A stretch of 57,288 nt of DNA, taken from NCBI RefSeq assembly GCF_017873415.1, contig NZ_JAGGKD010000014.1, positions 1 through 57,288 on the forward strand, read 5' to 3'. Positions within the stretch are counted from its first letter, which is position 1, and each line of letters begins with the position of its first letter. The notes below the pieces were generated by a model that was given only the letters and a program-made list of their open reading frames with translations, made no database searches and was not told where the DNA came from. This stretch comes from Methanolobus bombayensis. Lineage in GTDB: Archaea; Halobacteriota; Methanosarcinia; Methanosarcinales; Methanosarcinaceae. Of this stretch, positions 44,379 to 52,766 are shown piece by piece. Position numbers and translations under genes: made by a program.

Positions 44379-45457
44379 TCTGATCCACTCCATTCTTTTA
44401 TTGTAGTACAAATTGTCTTGATGTTGTCCTCAGTGACTCCCGGGTGCACAGGTAATGAAAGCACTTCCCTTGAGGCCTTTTCAGTTATCATCAGACTATC
44501 ATTGTATCCAAGTTCTTTATAATACGGTTGTCTGTGAATGGGTATAGGATAGTATATTCCGGATCCAATTCCATTTTCTTTCAGATGATCGGAAAGTTGG
44601 TCCCGGTTTCTGGTGCGAATTGTGTATTGGTGGAATGCATGCCCGCAATTCTCCCTTATGACAGGACACTCTATATCATCTATACCTTCCAGTCCTTTAG
44701 TTAGCAGTTTTGCATTTCGCTGCCTTGCATGTATATAATCCGGCAGTCTTTTCAACTGAACCATTCCTATGGCAGCGGATATATCGGTCATTCTCAGGTT
44801 GTAGCCCAGCATCTCATGAAGATAGCGCTGCTTAGAACCGTGTGCCCTTATCATGCGTGCTTTTTCTGCAATTTCCTTATTGTTAGTAGTAATGATGCCA
44901 CCTTCACTTGTGGTCATGTTCTTGGTGGGGTAAAAACTGAATGCACCCGTTCCAAATGATCCGGCTTTCTTTCCATTGTAAGTGGCTCCATGTGCCTGGC
45001 ATGTATCTTCAATAATGGCAAGACCATGATCCTCTGCAATCTCAGTTATTATCTTCATGTCCGCAGGATGACCATAAAGGTGGACTGGCATGATGGCTTT
45101 TGTGGCAGGTGTTATTTTCTCTTCTATAAGTTCCGGGTCCAGATTGAAACTATCGGCGCTTATATCTGCAAACACAGGTCTTGCGCCGGTAAAAATAACT
45201 GAGTTGCCTGTGGCTATGAAACTGAAAGAACTTGTGATGACTTCATCACCCCTGCCTATCCCATGTGCAAGCAGAGCAGCATGGAGGGCTGCAGTTCCTG
45301 AATTCACTGCCACTGCATATTCAGTTCCGGTGTACTCGGCAAAAGCCTGTTCAAATTCTGTAACACGTGGGCCCTGGGCTATTATTCCTGAACGCAGAAC
45401 GTCGCTTACAGCTTCTATTTCAGCTTCATCAAGCTGTGGTTTTGCAATAGGTATCAT
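44372..45457 (-). CDS. wbpE: UDP-3-keto-sugar aminotransferase (WbpE-like, DegT family)
   Basis: PLP enzyme that aminates the 3-keto sugar made by the WbpB-like enzyme using glutamate. MIPIAKPQLDEAEIEAVSDVLRSG, VNSGTAALHAALLAHGIG, VHLYGHPADM, IEDTCQAHGA, and the PLP lysine in SFYPTKNMTTSEGGII are all present. 361 residues, normal. The ATG follows AGTGATATC. The order acetyltransferase, aminotransferase, oxidoreductase, dehydrogenase is consistent with one operon transcribed from 46200. Confidence 0.93.
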   Translation of the reverse strand: MIPIAKPQLDEAEIEAVSDVLRSGIIAQGPRVTEFEQAFAEYTGTEYAVAVNSGTAALHAALLAHGIGRGDEVITSSFSFIATGNSVIFTGARPVFADISADSFNLDPELIEEKITPATKAIMPVHLYGHPADMKIITEIAEDHGLAIIEDTCQAHGATYNGKKAGSFGTGAFSFYPTKNMTTSEGGIITTNNKEIAEKARMIRAHGSKQRYLHEMLGYNLRMTDISAAIGMVQLKRLPDYIHARQRNAKLLTKGLEGIDDIECPVIRENCGHAFHQYTIRTRNRDQLSDHLKENGIGSGIYYPIPIHRQPYYKELGYNDSLMITEKASREVLSLPVHPGVTEDNIKTICTTIKEWSGSEC

Positions 45458-45507
45458 GATATCACTGATCTCTGAGAATCGATAAAATGCTGTGAATTTA
45501 ATTTAGG

Positions 45508-46173
45508 TTATATATCATTCAATGTTTCAAGTTTTTCAGGAAGGTCAATTATCTTTGCCGGACACCCGATGGCAAGTTTCCATGCCGGTACATCCTTTGT
45601 AACCAGTGCTCCTGCAGCTACCATTGCGCCTTCCCCTATTTCTATTCCCGGCACAAGCGTAGCATTTGCACCAATTGACGCCCCCCTTCTTATGACCGGC
45701 CCTTCCGGATGATATTCTCCTCTTATGGGATACTTGTCGTTGGCAAGCACTGCACAAGGTCCGATAAATACTCTGTCTTCAATGGTCACATGCGTGGGAA
45801 TGTACACATTTCCCTGGATACTGACACTGTTTCCAATATTGACTGTACCATCTATTATCACATTTGTTCCAATGAGCACATTATCCCCTATTGTGGTGTT
45901 CTCCCTGACCATGGCATTGTGCCCGGTTTTGAAGTTATTACCCGTACAGACGTTGCTGAATATGGTTGTGCCTGCTCTGAGGAATGCATTATCACCTAAG
46001 GTAGCACCTGGCTGTTCATAGGCCTCTATCTCAACGCCTGCTTTTGTTATCTCCATGAGTATGCTGTGTTCAGGATAGCCGAGTATAACATTTTCAAGTA
46101 CCACCGAGTCTTTACCTACGCTGCTGGAACCATAAAGCTTAGCAGATTTATGAATATATGTATTGTTTTGCAT
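45508..46173 (-). CDS. wbpD: Hexapeptide N-acetyltransferase (WbpD-like)
   Basis: Acetyl-CoA dependent transfer to the 3-amino group of UDP-GlcNAc3NA, completing the diacetamido uronic acid. 221 residues of left-handed beta-helix with many I/V-G-x4 turns (VGKDSVVLENVILG, IGDNVLIGTNVIID, IEDRVFIGPCAVLAND) and the usual end GEGAMVAAGALVTKDVPAWKLAIGCPAKII. An inserted loop MEITKAGVEIEAYEQPG lies near residue 40. AGGAAAC lies at the ATG. First gene of the operon, with its own TATA box. Confidence 0.9.
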   Translation of the reverse strand: MQNNTYIHKSAKLYGSSSVGKDSVVLENVILGYPEHSILMEITKAGVEIEAYEQPGATLGDNAFLRAGTTIFSNVCTGNNFKTGHNAMVRENTTIGDNVLIGTNVIIDGTVNIGNSVSIQGNVYIPTHVTIEDRVFIGPCAVLANDKYPIRGEYHPEGPVIRRGASIGANATLVPGIEIGEGAMVAAGALVTKDVPAWKLAIGCPAKIIDLPEKLETLNDI

Positions 46174-46194
46174 GTTTCCTGTGAATATTATGCT

Positions 46195-46215
46195 TTTATG
46201 TTTATATATATTTAT
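46195..46215 (-). promoter_or_regulatory. TATA box of the wbpD-E-B-A operon
   Basis: The minus strand reads GAATAAATATATATAAACAT, a very good TATA box about 35 bases before the wbpD ATG. It lies between the end of the histidine kinase gene and wbpD, so the two are transcribed separately although on the same strand. Confidence 0.55.
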
Positions 46216-46243
46216 TCAGATTATATTGATTTGGTTGCAGGAT

Positions 46244-49200
46244 TTAATGCTCTTTATCAAAAAAGTGTTTAAGATACTCGATTTCTTCCTCCAGCTTTTC
46301 CAGGAGAGCAGGGAGATCATCTGGATCATCTTTTGTAGAATTTTCAATATCTTCAGCAGCAGATGCGATGAGATTAAAGCCGGTGTTAAGTGCAGTTCCT
46401 TTTGTTTTGTGTGCTATGGTGGCTATAGTATCCATTTCGTTTTTTGAAAAAGCAGCAGATATTTCCTGATGGCTCCGGTAAAAGGATCTCATGGCCATGG
46501 ATGCAAGTTCATCATGTAGCTTTTTGCTTCCATTTGTATTTTCAAGTAACCAATCAGAATCGAAGTGGACAGGATTGTGTGGATTTTCCTTTTGTTTTCC
46601 ATTCTCTTTTCTTATATTGTGTTTAAACAGCCATTTGTCAAACAACTGTCTGATCGTATCAAAAACAATGGGTTTTGGGATGTAGTCATCCAGACCTGCT
46701 TTAAGACACTTTTCTTTCTCTCCTCTGTAAGTTCCAGCTGTGAGGGCTATTATCGGTGTGTGAGTTCCTGTTGTTTTTTCAATATTCCTTATAATGGCGG
46801 TGGCATCGTACCCGCTTGTTTCAGGCATCTGGATGTCCATCAGAATAATGTTCGGTCTCTCTTTCCTGAATATATCTACAGCTTCGTTCCCATTCCTGGA
46901 TCTGAATACTTCTGCATCAGGCAGGATTCTGGAAACAATGGTAGATATAAGAAGCATATTTGTCTCATTGTCCTCGGCAATAAGTATTTTGTAGTTTTCA
47001 TCATTACTGCTCTCCGGCGGCTCGAACACTTTATTTCTATCTGGAATACAATTATTAATGTCTGAAAATCCGTGATTGATTATTTCAAGTAATTCTCTTT
47101 GTTTTACAGGTTTTATTATGCAGGCAGTTTTCCCATGTGTGACTGAGTTATCTTCATCTGTATTTTCATCACTTATGTCTGTAGAATCCTGCATTATGAT
47201 AATGGGCAGATCATGGGAAAAATAAGTATTTCCATCACGTATTTCTTTTACCAGCTCATCACCGCTCATCAGGGGCATGTGTCTGTCTATTATCATAAGG
47301 CCGATCTCATCAGCCATATCTGCCAGATTCTTCAGTGCTTCATCGGCAGAATATGCCAGTTCAGTTTCAATTCCGTAAGTTTTGAGAATAGAACTGATTA
47401 TCTGGCAGTTTTTCTCATTGTCATCAACGATGAGGGTTTTTCCAAAAACAGATATCCTATCATCAGATATTTCTGTATTTTTAATACTGAGATCCACAGA
47501 AAAGCTGAAACAACTTCCTTTTCCTTCTTCGCTGGTCAGTTCAAGTTCAGAATCCATTTTTTCAAGCAGCTTGTTTGAGATGCTAAGTCCAAGTCCAGTT
47601 CCTCCGTATTTTCTGGAAATTGAACTGTCAGCCTGTGAGAATGAATCATAAATATCTGTCTGTTTGTCAGGTGGAATACCAATTCCTGTATCCCTGACGG
47701 AAAAGGTTATGTCTGCTTTACCCTGGGAATCTGTTTTCCCGACCACAACTTTAAGTTCCACTTCCCCTGAAGGTGTGAACTTGATCGCATTACCAAGAAG
47801 ATTTACAAGTATCTGTCTTAATCTCATACGATCGGCAACGATATATTCAGGAAGCTGTGGTGGCAGGTTTGTGAGAAGCTCCAGTCCTTTAGCATGTGCA
47901 CTGTACTTCAGCATATCTGTTATCTGCTCGCAAAGTTCACGCAGCTCAATTCTTTCATTTTGGAGTTCAAGTTTACCTGCTTCGATCTTTGAGATATCAA
48001 GTACATCGTTTATCAGGTCAAGAAGCGAATTCGCAGATGCATTTATTGTCTGTAAATATTGAAGTTGGGAGGAACTTAGCTGAGAATTCATGAGGAGGTC
48101 TGAAAAGCCGATGATACCATTAAGAGGTGTGCGTATCTCATGGCTCATGTTAGCCAGGAAATCAGACTTTGCCTGGCTTGCTGCTTTAGCTTTTTCTTCT
48201 GCCTTTTTATTCTCATCTATACTGATGTGAGTTCCGTAAACATGGAGTGCTTTTCCATTCTCATCAAAACCGGCAACTCTTCCATGTGCACGTATCCATA
48301 CCCAGTTCCCGTTTTTATGCAGCATTCTGTATTCTGCCACATAATGATCATTTTTTCCACTGGCAGTATCTGAAAATTTACTGATGACCTCTGCTGCATC
48401 ATCCGGGTGGATCATTTTTATCCACATATCCAGATTGTACGATGAAAAATCATTGTAATCATATCCGGTTATCTCTTTCCAGCTTTTAAGTCCCTGCAGT
48501 TCAATATTCCCGGTCAAAAGATCTACATCCCAGATGCCTGCACAGGTGGCCTCAAGAGCGATATCCAGTAGCTGTGTCCTGTTCTGTAATTGTTCTTCTG
48601 AAACTTTTCTTTCGGTAATGTCCTGAAGTGTTCCTACAACTGTGTTACTTTCAGGGTAATATTCTGCTACAGAACTTATATGACATATTTTGTTATCTAT
48701 TGGTCGAAGGATGCTGAACTCTACATAATAGGGTTTATTTGACTCTATAAGGTCCTTTAGTTCCTGGTCCAGAGCGGGTCTGAATTGTGGCAAAACAAGA
48801 GCCTGGACTTCCCGGATGGTAATACTTGTGTCTTCTATGCCGTATATGTTGAAAGCTTCCTTTGAAGCATGCACCATTCCGGTGTTCATATCGAATTCCC
48901 AGCTACCTGTGTGTCCTATTCTCTGGGCTTCACTGAGTCTTTTTTTCTGAATCTGCAGTTCTTCCCTTTCCGCTTTTTTTTCAAGTGCACTGGATATTAT
49001 TCCGGCAAGGACTTTTAGCAGTGTTATCTGCTCTTCTGACCAGTTCTGTTTGTTAATTGAATTAAAGCCAATGAAACCTGTAACTTCTGACCGTTCTTTT
49101 AGTGGTATGTGCAGTGCTGACTTGATCGAATATTCTTCCCACTTGGTTCTTTCAGTTACTGCTTCGGGAGGGAGTTCTTCTATATCAGGCACATACATGT

Positions 49201-50035
49201 GATCCTGTCCAAATATTTCCTTTTCAAACCATGGATAATCACCAAGCTCAATTCCGATGATATCCTGGAGATTTTTATTGCTTCCCTCTGCACATTGTTC
49301 GTATCCTTTTTCCATTTTCTTTCGATCATCGGAGAAAAGAAAAAGGTATGCTCTTTCCACATCAAAAAGTTCCCTGCACATTTTAAGTGCTTCATCTATT
49401 GCATTATCAATTTCATCATCAGGAATACTCAGAAACTTTGAGCTGATATCGGATATCATTTTCTGGTAGTTGAACTGGAACTGAAGTTTTTCCTCGGTTT
49501 TTTTCCTTTCCAGCAGCAATCCTATCTGGCGGGAGAATACTTCTATGAGTTCTTCATTAACAAGCTCTTTTTCCCTATTATAGATCAGAATAAAATATCC
49601 CAGGTTAAGATTATTTCTGAATATGTTAGCAACAATAGTCTGGCCTGCATTGAACGTCTTCTCAATAGTTGTTATCGGTGCTTTGGGGAATAATCCTTCT
49701 GTAAGTTCGCGGATTGATGAGAAATGTGTGATGATATTGTCCTTTATTCTTTTTTCGAAGGCACTGTTCCTTTCCCAGACCTGACCCTGAATTTTGAAGT
49801 CAAGTATTTGACAGGCTTTTTTGATATGGTCTCCGTTGCCCTGGGCACTTTTTGTAATATAGGTGTTTGTCTTATCATCAAAAAGTATGAAAGCAGCGTA
49901 TTTTGCACCGGATATTTCCTTCATGAGGTATGTTATCCGACCATAGTCGATCTTGCCTGCCGAACTCTGAAAAAGTTCTTCAGAATAGGAAACCAGCTTT
50001 TTTAGTCGTATGTTCTCTTCATAGTTCTTAGTCAT
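46244..50035 (-). CDS. Hybrid sensor histidine kinase with two receivers and an HPt domain
   Basis: About 1263 residues, no membrane helices, so a cytoplasmic sensor. Order by eye: GAF-like (about 25-190), GAF (about 210-355), PAS (365-480), PAS/PAC (495-620), HisKA with phosphorylated histidine in [19 protein letters not shown] (about 655), HATPase with [14 protein letters not shown] and [14 protein letters not shown], receiver 1 ([11 protein letters not shown]; aspartate in MIIDRHMP), receiver 2 ([22 protein letters not shown]), and an HPt domain with [13 protein letters not shown]. All phosphorelay residues are present within one chain. The start was moved to the second ATG because AGGAT lies just before it. 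Signal unknown. Confidence 0.93.
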   Translation of the reverse strand: MTKNYEENIRLKKLVSYSEELFQSSAGKIDYGRITYLMKEISGAKYAAFILFDDKTNTYITKSAQGNGDHIKKACQILDFKIQGQVWERNSAFEKRIKDNIITHFSSIRELTEGLFPKAPITTIEKTFNAGQTIVANIFRNNLNLGYFILIYNREKELVNEELIEVFSRQIGLLLERKKTEEKLQFQFNYQKMISDISSKFLSIPDDEIDNAIDEALKMCRELFDVERAYLFLFSDDRKKMEKGYEQCAEGSNKNLQDIIGIELGDYPWFEKEIFGQDHMYVPDIEELPPEAVTERTKWEEYSIKSALHIPLKERSEVTGFIGFNSINKQNWSEEQITLLKVLAGIISSALEKKAEREELQIQKKRLSEAQRIGHTGSWEFDMNTGMVHASKEAFNIYGIEDTSITIREVQALVLPQFRPALDQELKDLIESNKPYYVEFSILRPIDNKICHISSVAEYYPESNTVVGTLQDITERKVSEEQLQNRTQLLDIALEATCAGIWDVDLLTGNIELQGLKSWKEITGYDYNDFSSYNLDMWIKMIHPDDAAEVISKFSDTASGKNDHYVAEYRMLHKNGNWVWIRAHGRVAGFDENGKALHVYGTHISIDENKKAEEKAKAASQAKSDFLANMSHEIRTPLNGIIGFSDLLMNSQLSSSQLQYLQTINASANSLLDLINDVLDISKIEAGKLELQNERIELRELCEQITDMLKYSAHAKGLELLTNLPPQLPEYIVADRMRLRQILVNLLGNAIKFTPSGEVELKVVVGKTDSQGKADITFSVRDTGIGIPPDKQTDIYDSFSQADSSISRKYGGTGLGLSISNKLLEKMDSELELTSEEGKGSCFSFSVDLSIKNTEISDDRISVFGKTLIVDDNEKNCQIISSILKTYGIETELAYSADEALKNLADMADEIGLMIIDRHMPLMSGDELVKEIRDGNTYFSHDLPIIIMQDSTDISDENTDEDNSVTHGKTACIIKPVKQRELLEIINHGFSDINNCIPDRNKVFEPPESSNDENYKILIAEDNETNMLLISTIVSRILPDAEVFRSRNGNEAVDIFRKERPNIILMDIQMPETSGYDATAIIRNIEKTTGTHTPIIALTAGTYRGEKEKCLKAGLDDYIPKPIVFDTIRQLFDKWLFKHNIRKENGKQKENPHNPVHFDSDWLLENTNGSKKLHDELASMAMRSFYRSHQEISAAFSKNEMDTIATIAHKTKGTALNTGFNLIASAAEDIENSTKDDPDDLPALLEKLEEEIEYLKHFFDKEH

Positions 50036-50111
50036 GTATCCTGCCATTTGCTACAAAGCACGGTTTCGTAGCACTATCCTCACCCGTTAATGTTATGATA
50101 ATGTATTCCTA

Positions 50112-50134
50112 TATAAATATATATTATTTTTTCA
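50112..50134 (-). promoter_or_regulatory. TATA box of the histidine kinase gene
   Basis: The minus strand reads AATAATATATATTTATATAGG, about 85 bases before the coding start. A short dyad TGCTAC...GTAGCA (50049-50073) lies in the leader. Confidence 0.45.
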
Positions 50135-50231
50135 GTTATGTTTGGCTTTAATACTTGAAAACATTTGTTGATGCTAGTGAAATTGTTCATATTATTCAAT
50201 ATAGTCCATAATTTCATTTTAGTACCGGACT

Positions 50232-50774
50232 TCAATTTTTTCTCTTAAGATATTTGCTATATACCAGTGGAAATGTGCTGAAAATCAACAATGCACTTAT
50301 TATAAGTAAGCCCAGGATCTCTGAAAGGAATACAAAGCTCATTGATGGTGTATATGCGTTTTTGAATATGCTGAGGAAGTAGTCAAGAATTCCTGCTGAC
50401 TGGTAGCCGTCGGGAAACTGCCACCCCATCAGAGGCCACAAAAATGTTTGAGGTGTCATCCACATCCTGTCTTCAATAAGGTGCATTAAAGAAGCTGCGG
50501 GTATTATTAACAGATCATGGTTGTTTTTCTTTTTGTAGAAATAGTATGCTGTTGCCAGGATAATTAATGAAAAAATTAGTGTGTGGCCGAAAATCCTGCC
50601 GTTTGCAAGTGAATCTGCAAAAATTACTTCTCCAAGAGGCTTATCAATGATATCAGGAAGTATGGCCCCGAATGCTATTAAAGGTATGTTCAGGTTTATT
50701 TTTGAGAAAACTGGATGTTTTCTTATGAGGATGAATATCCCAAGGGTGATTCCGATGTGACCGAAAATGAACAT
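50232..50774 (-). CDS. YdjM/DUF457-like membrane-bound metal-dependent hydrolase family protein
   Basis: 180 residues with four or five helices. The family pattern is clear: N-terminal FGHIGITLGIFI, LIAFGAILPDIIDKPLG with paired aspartates, GRIFGHTLIFSLI, and SLMHLIEDRMW, giving conserved H and D residues that may bind metal. In bacteria YdjM is an LexA-controlled inner membrane protein of unclear role. A C-terminal helix near 155-175. No link to neighbours is evident. Confidence 0.83.
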   Translation of the reverse strand: MFIFGHIGITLGIFILIRKHPVFSKINLNIPLIAFGAILPDIIDKPLGEVIFADSLANGRIFGHTLIFSLIILATAYYFYKKKNNHDLLIIPAASLMHLIEDRMWMTPQTFLWPLMGWQFPDGYQSAGILDYFLSIFKNAYTPSMSFVFLSEILGLLIISALLIFSTFPLVYSKYLKRKN

Positions 50775-50890
50775 ATGAAACTATTATTGTCTTATTTTGT
50801 TATTGTCTTTTGTGGTTTTGGTGTAGTATATTACAGGTAGATGTATTTAAGAACACTATATTTATATAATTTTAATTAGTATATTAATCC

Positions 50891-51046
50891 ATGCCTTATC
50901 CAGCATTTCATCTGTCCTTTTTTATTTTCTGTGTTTCCCTGGTAGGATTCTTTGCGATAGCTGGAAGTGGTTTTACAAAGGAGATGAGTTTTAACTCTAA
51001 GCCGGGAAGTCTCCTTCCTCGGAGCGTAGCGACAGGTGGGAGATGA
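50891..51046 (+). CDS. Short membrane-peptide ORF running into the insertion sequence
   Basis: MPYPAFHLSFFIFCVSLVGF and FAIAGSG form a hydrophobic peptide, in frame for 51 codons; the last 19 or so codons are already insertion-sequence leader. A TATA box (CTATATTTATATAATT, about 50854-50870) lies right before the ATG. It may be the 5' piece of a gene broken by the element, or a chance frame. No match is recognised. Confidence 0.3.
   Translation: MPYPAFHLSFFIFCVSLVGFFAIAGSGFTKEMSFNSKPGSLLPRSVATGGR
50989..51046 (+). repeat. Left-end leader of the TnpB element, copy 2
   Basis: Aligns with the minus strand of 110-168. An outer stem GTCTCC (51009-51014) with GGAGAT (51039-51044) is kept in both copies by a paired change. 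The loop carries the shared CCTTCCTCGG and CGTAGCG. It ends 80 bases before the tnpB ATG, so it might be a DNA hairpin for transposition or part of the tnpB leader. Confidence 0.65.
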
Positions 51047-51126
51047 GGGGCGTACTATCTGGGTATGACCTTTCTTAATCTAATTTTACGAAAACTATAA
51101 GTATTGTAAAAATATTATAAGATATA

Positions 51127-52245
51127 ATGCTTAAAGCCTATAAATACCGTCTTTATCCAAATAAAGAACAAGAGGAACATTTCATGCAACATATCGGTGC
51201 ATGTAGGTTCACTTATAATTGGGCTTTAGAGCAAAAAATCAAAGCATACGAAACGGAAAAGAAACATCTTTCCAGATTCGATTTACAAGAAATGGTAGTA
51301 AAAGAATTGAAAGTAACATACGAATGGTTAAAGGATGTAAACTCTCAATCATTGCTAAATGCACTTATCAATCTCGAATCTGCATTTACTAAATTTTTCC
51401 GTGAGAAAAAAGGATTTCCTAACTTCAAATCAAGAAAAAATCCTTTACAATCGTTCCAGATTCCACAACATTATACTGTAGATTTTGAAACAAATACTAT
51501 CAAGCTCCCTAAAATAAAGCAACCAATTAAAGCTAAATTACATAGGAAGTTTGAAGGTAAACTTAAAACCGCAACTGTTTCTAAAACTGCTACTGGAAAA
51601 TTCTATATCAGTGTCCTTGTTGATGATGGAAAAGAAAAACCTGATACACAATATTTCGATGATAATTCTACAATCGGAATAGATGTAGGTATCAAGGATT
51701 TTGCTATCACGTCAAATGGTGATAAAATAGATAATCCAAGACACCTTAAAAACTCCATGAAGAGACTTAAAGTTCTATCAAAACGCTTATCTAAAAAACA
51801 GAAGGGTTCAAAGAATAGGGCAAAAGCACGATTAGCAGTCTCAAAACTTCATGAGAAAATAAGCAACCAAAGAGCAGATTTTTTGCACAAAACTTCTTCT
51901 AAAATTATAAGCGAGAACCAAGCAATCGCAATAGAATCTCTTAATGTTTCAGGTATGCTTAAAAATCACTGTTTAGCCCAATCTATAAGTGATGTTTCGT
52001 GGAGTATGTTCTTCAATCAACTAGAATATAAAGCTGAATGGTACGGAAAAACAATTCTCCGCATTGGACAATTCGAGCCAAGTACAAAAATCTGTAATGT
52101 ATGTGGATTTCATAATAAAGACATAACTCTAAAAATTCGAGAATGGCAATGCCCTACCTGTAACACCCACCACGATAGAGATATAAATGCCGCTATCAAC
52201 ATTAAGAAATTCGCATTACAGAATCAAAATTTGATAATCACATAA
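51127..52245 (+). CDS. tnpB: RNA-guided endonuclease TnpB
   Basis: 372 residues, intact. The N-terminal half (MLKAYKYRLYPNKEQ, ACRFTYNWALEQ) is the helix-turn-helix and wedge part. The RuvC catalytic acids are D186 in IGIDVGIKDF, E270 in IAIESLNVSGM and D352 in HDRDINAA. A four-cysteine zinc finger CNVCG...CPTC lies between the last two. TnpB cuts DNA under guidance of an RNA read from the element's own right end, helping the element persist after excision. All active-site residues remain, so it is likely functional. No clear ribosome site precedes the ATG. Confidence 0.93.
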   Translation: MLKAYKYRLYPNKEQEEHFMQHIGACRFTYNWALEQKIKAYETEKKHLSRFDLQEMVVKELKVTYEWLKDVNSQSLLNALINLESAFTKFFREKKGFPNFKSRKNPLQSFQIPQHYTVDFETNTIKLPKIKQPIKAKLHRKFEGKLKTATVSKTATGKFYISVLVDDGKEKPDTQYFDDNSTIGIDVGIKDFAITSNGDKIDNPRHLKNSMKRLKVLSKRLSKKQKGSKNRAKARLAVSKLHEKISNQRADFLHKTSSKIISENQAIAIESLNVSGMLKNHCLAQSISDVSWSMFFNQLEYKAEWYGKTILRIGQFEPSTKICNVCGFHNKDITLKIREWQCPTCNTHHDRDINAAINIKKFALQNQNLIIT

Positions 52246-52359
52246 GACACCCTCGGAACGAGGGGAAGAGCCTGTGGACTTGCTTCCAATAGGAAGGGGA
52301 ATGAAGCAGGAAGCTCCTTGCGTAAGCTAGGAGTAGTTCACAAAGCATTTGTAGTAAAA
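52170..52359 (+). ncRNA. Probable TnpB guide RNA (omega/reRNA) at the element right end
   Basis: By analogy with studied elements, the guide RNA overlaps the 3' end of tnpB and runs to the element end. The visible folds are CCCTCG-GAA-CGAGGG (52250-52264), a pairing of CTTGCTTCC with GGAATGAAGCAGG (about 52278-52311), and CTCCT with AGGAG (52314-52333). The scaffold ends at GTAGTTCAC (52341). The following bases AAAGCATTTGTAGTAAAA would be the guide matching the present flank. The 5' end is unknown. Confidence 0.55.
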
Positions 52360-52389
52360 ATCAAATATCGTTATATTTAACTATTATTT

Positions 52390-52740
52390 ATGGTCGAGCA
52401 GATATTTATGATAGGTTGGGAAGTAGAACCACCTCTCGTTATTGGCAGGGATGAAGAGATAGAAAAGATCAAACTTGACACTCTAACTTCTTCACAGAAC
52501 AATGTAATAATTGGTCCCCGAAGAATAGGTAAAAATCCTTGCTGAAGAATCTGAAGAACAATGTTCACAATGAGGTTCTTTTTGCTTCGGTGAACTGTCG
52601 AAAGATAACCGATATTGCTGATCTTTTCAAGCTAACTACCTGGTCGCTGCTAATATCATATGAGGAAAAACACAGGATAAGGGGAATCGCAAAAAAGTTC
52701 ACTAATAAGTGTCATTCTTTTAGGGAGGTGGTTATCTTTA
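52390..52740 (+). pseudogene. Relic of an AAA/STAND-type ATPase
   Basis: MIGWEVEPPLVIGRDEEIEK and NVIIGPRRIGK show the N-terminal part of an archaeal ATPase with a P-loop GPRRIGKT. At the next codons the frame breaks: a one-base slip converts the expected T-S-L-L into N-P-C-stop. The sequence goes on in another frame as LLKNLKNNVHNEVLFASVNC and decays after about 60 codons. It directly follows the TnpB element and precedes the TPR gene. Confidence 0.7.
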
Positions 52741-52766
52741 TTTGTTTAGGGTTTATTAGGTTACAT

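Larger units (their letters stand above)
50989..52341 (+). mobile_element. IS200/IS605-group element with tnpB only (IS1341-like)
   Basis: A lone tnpB gene with a recognisable left leader (50989-51046) and a structured right end finishing GGAGTAGTTCAC at 52341. No tnpA transposase is present, so movement would need one in trans. Other copies are visible at both window edges, and the right end at 57195-57246 shares GGAAGCTCCTT and GTAGTTCAC. The left boundary is taken from where the two leader copies begin to align and may be off by some bases. Confidence 0.75.

Noticed and set aside
46163-48062. Plus-strand frames opposite the histidine kinase
   Set aside because: They are antisense to conserved receiver and kinase domains and show no family features.
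52539-52766. 76-codon extension at the front of the TPR protein
   Set aside because: It reads the shifted remains of the ATPase; the TPR protein has its own ATG and a spaced ribosome site at 52767.
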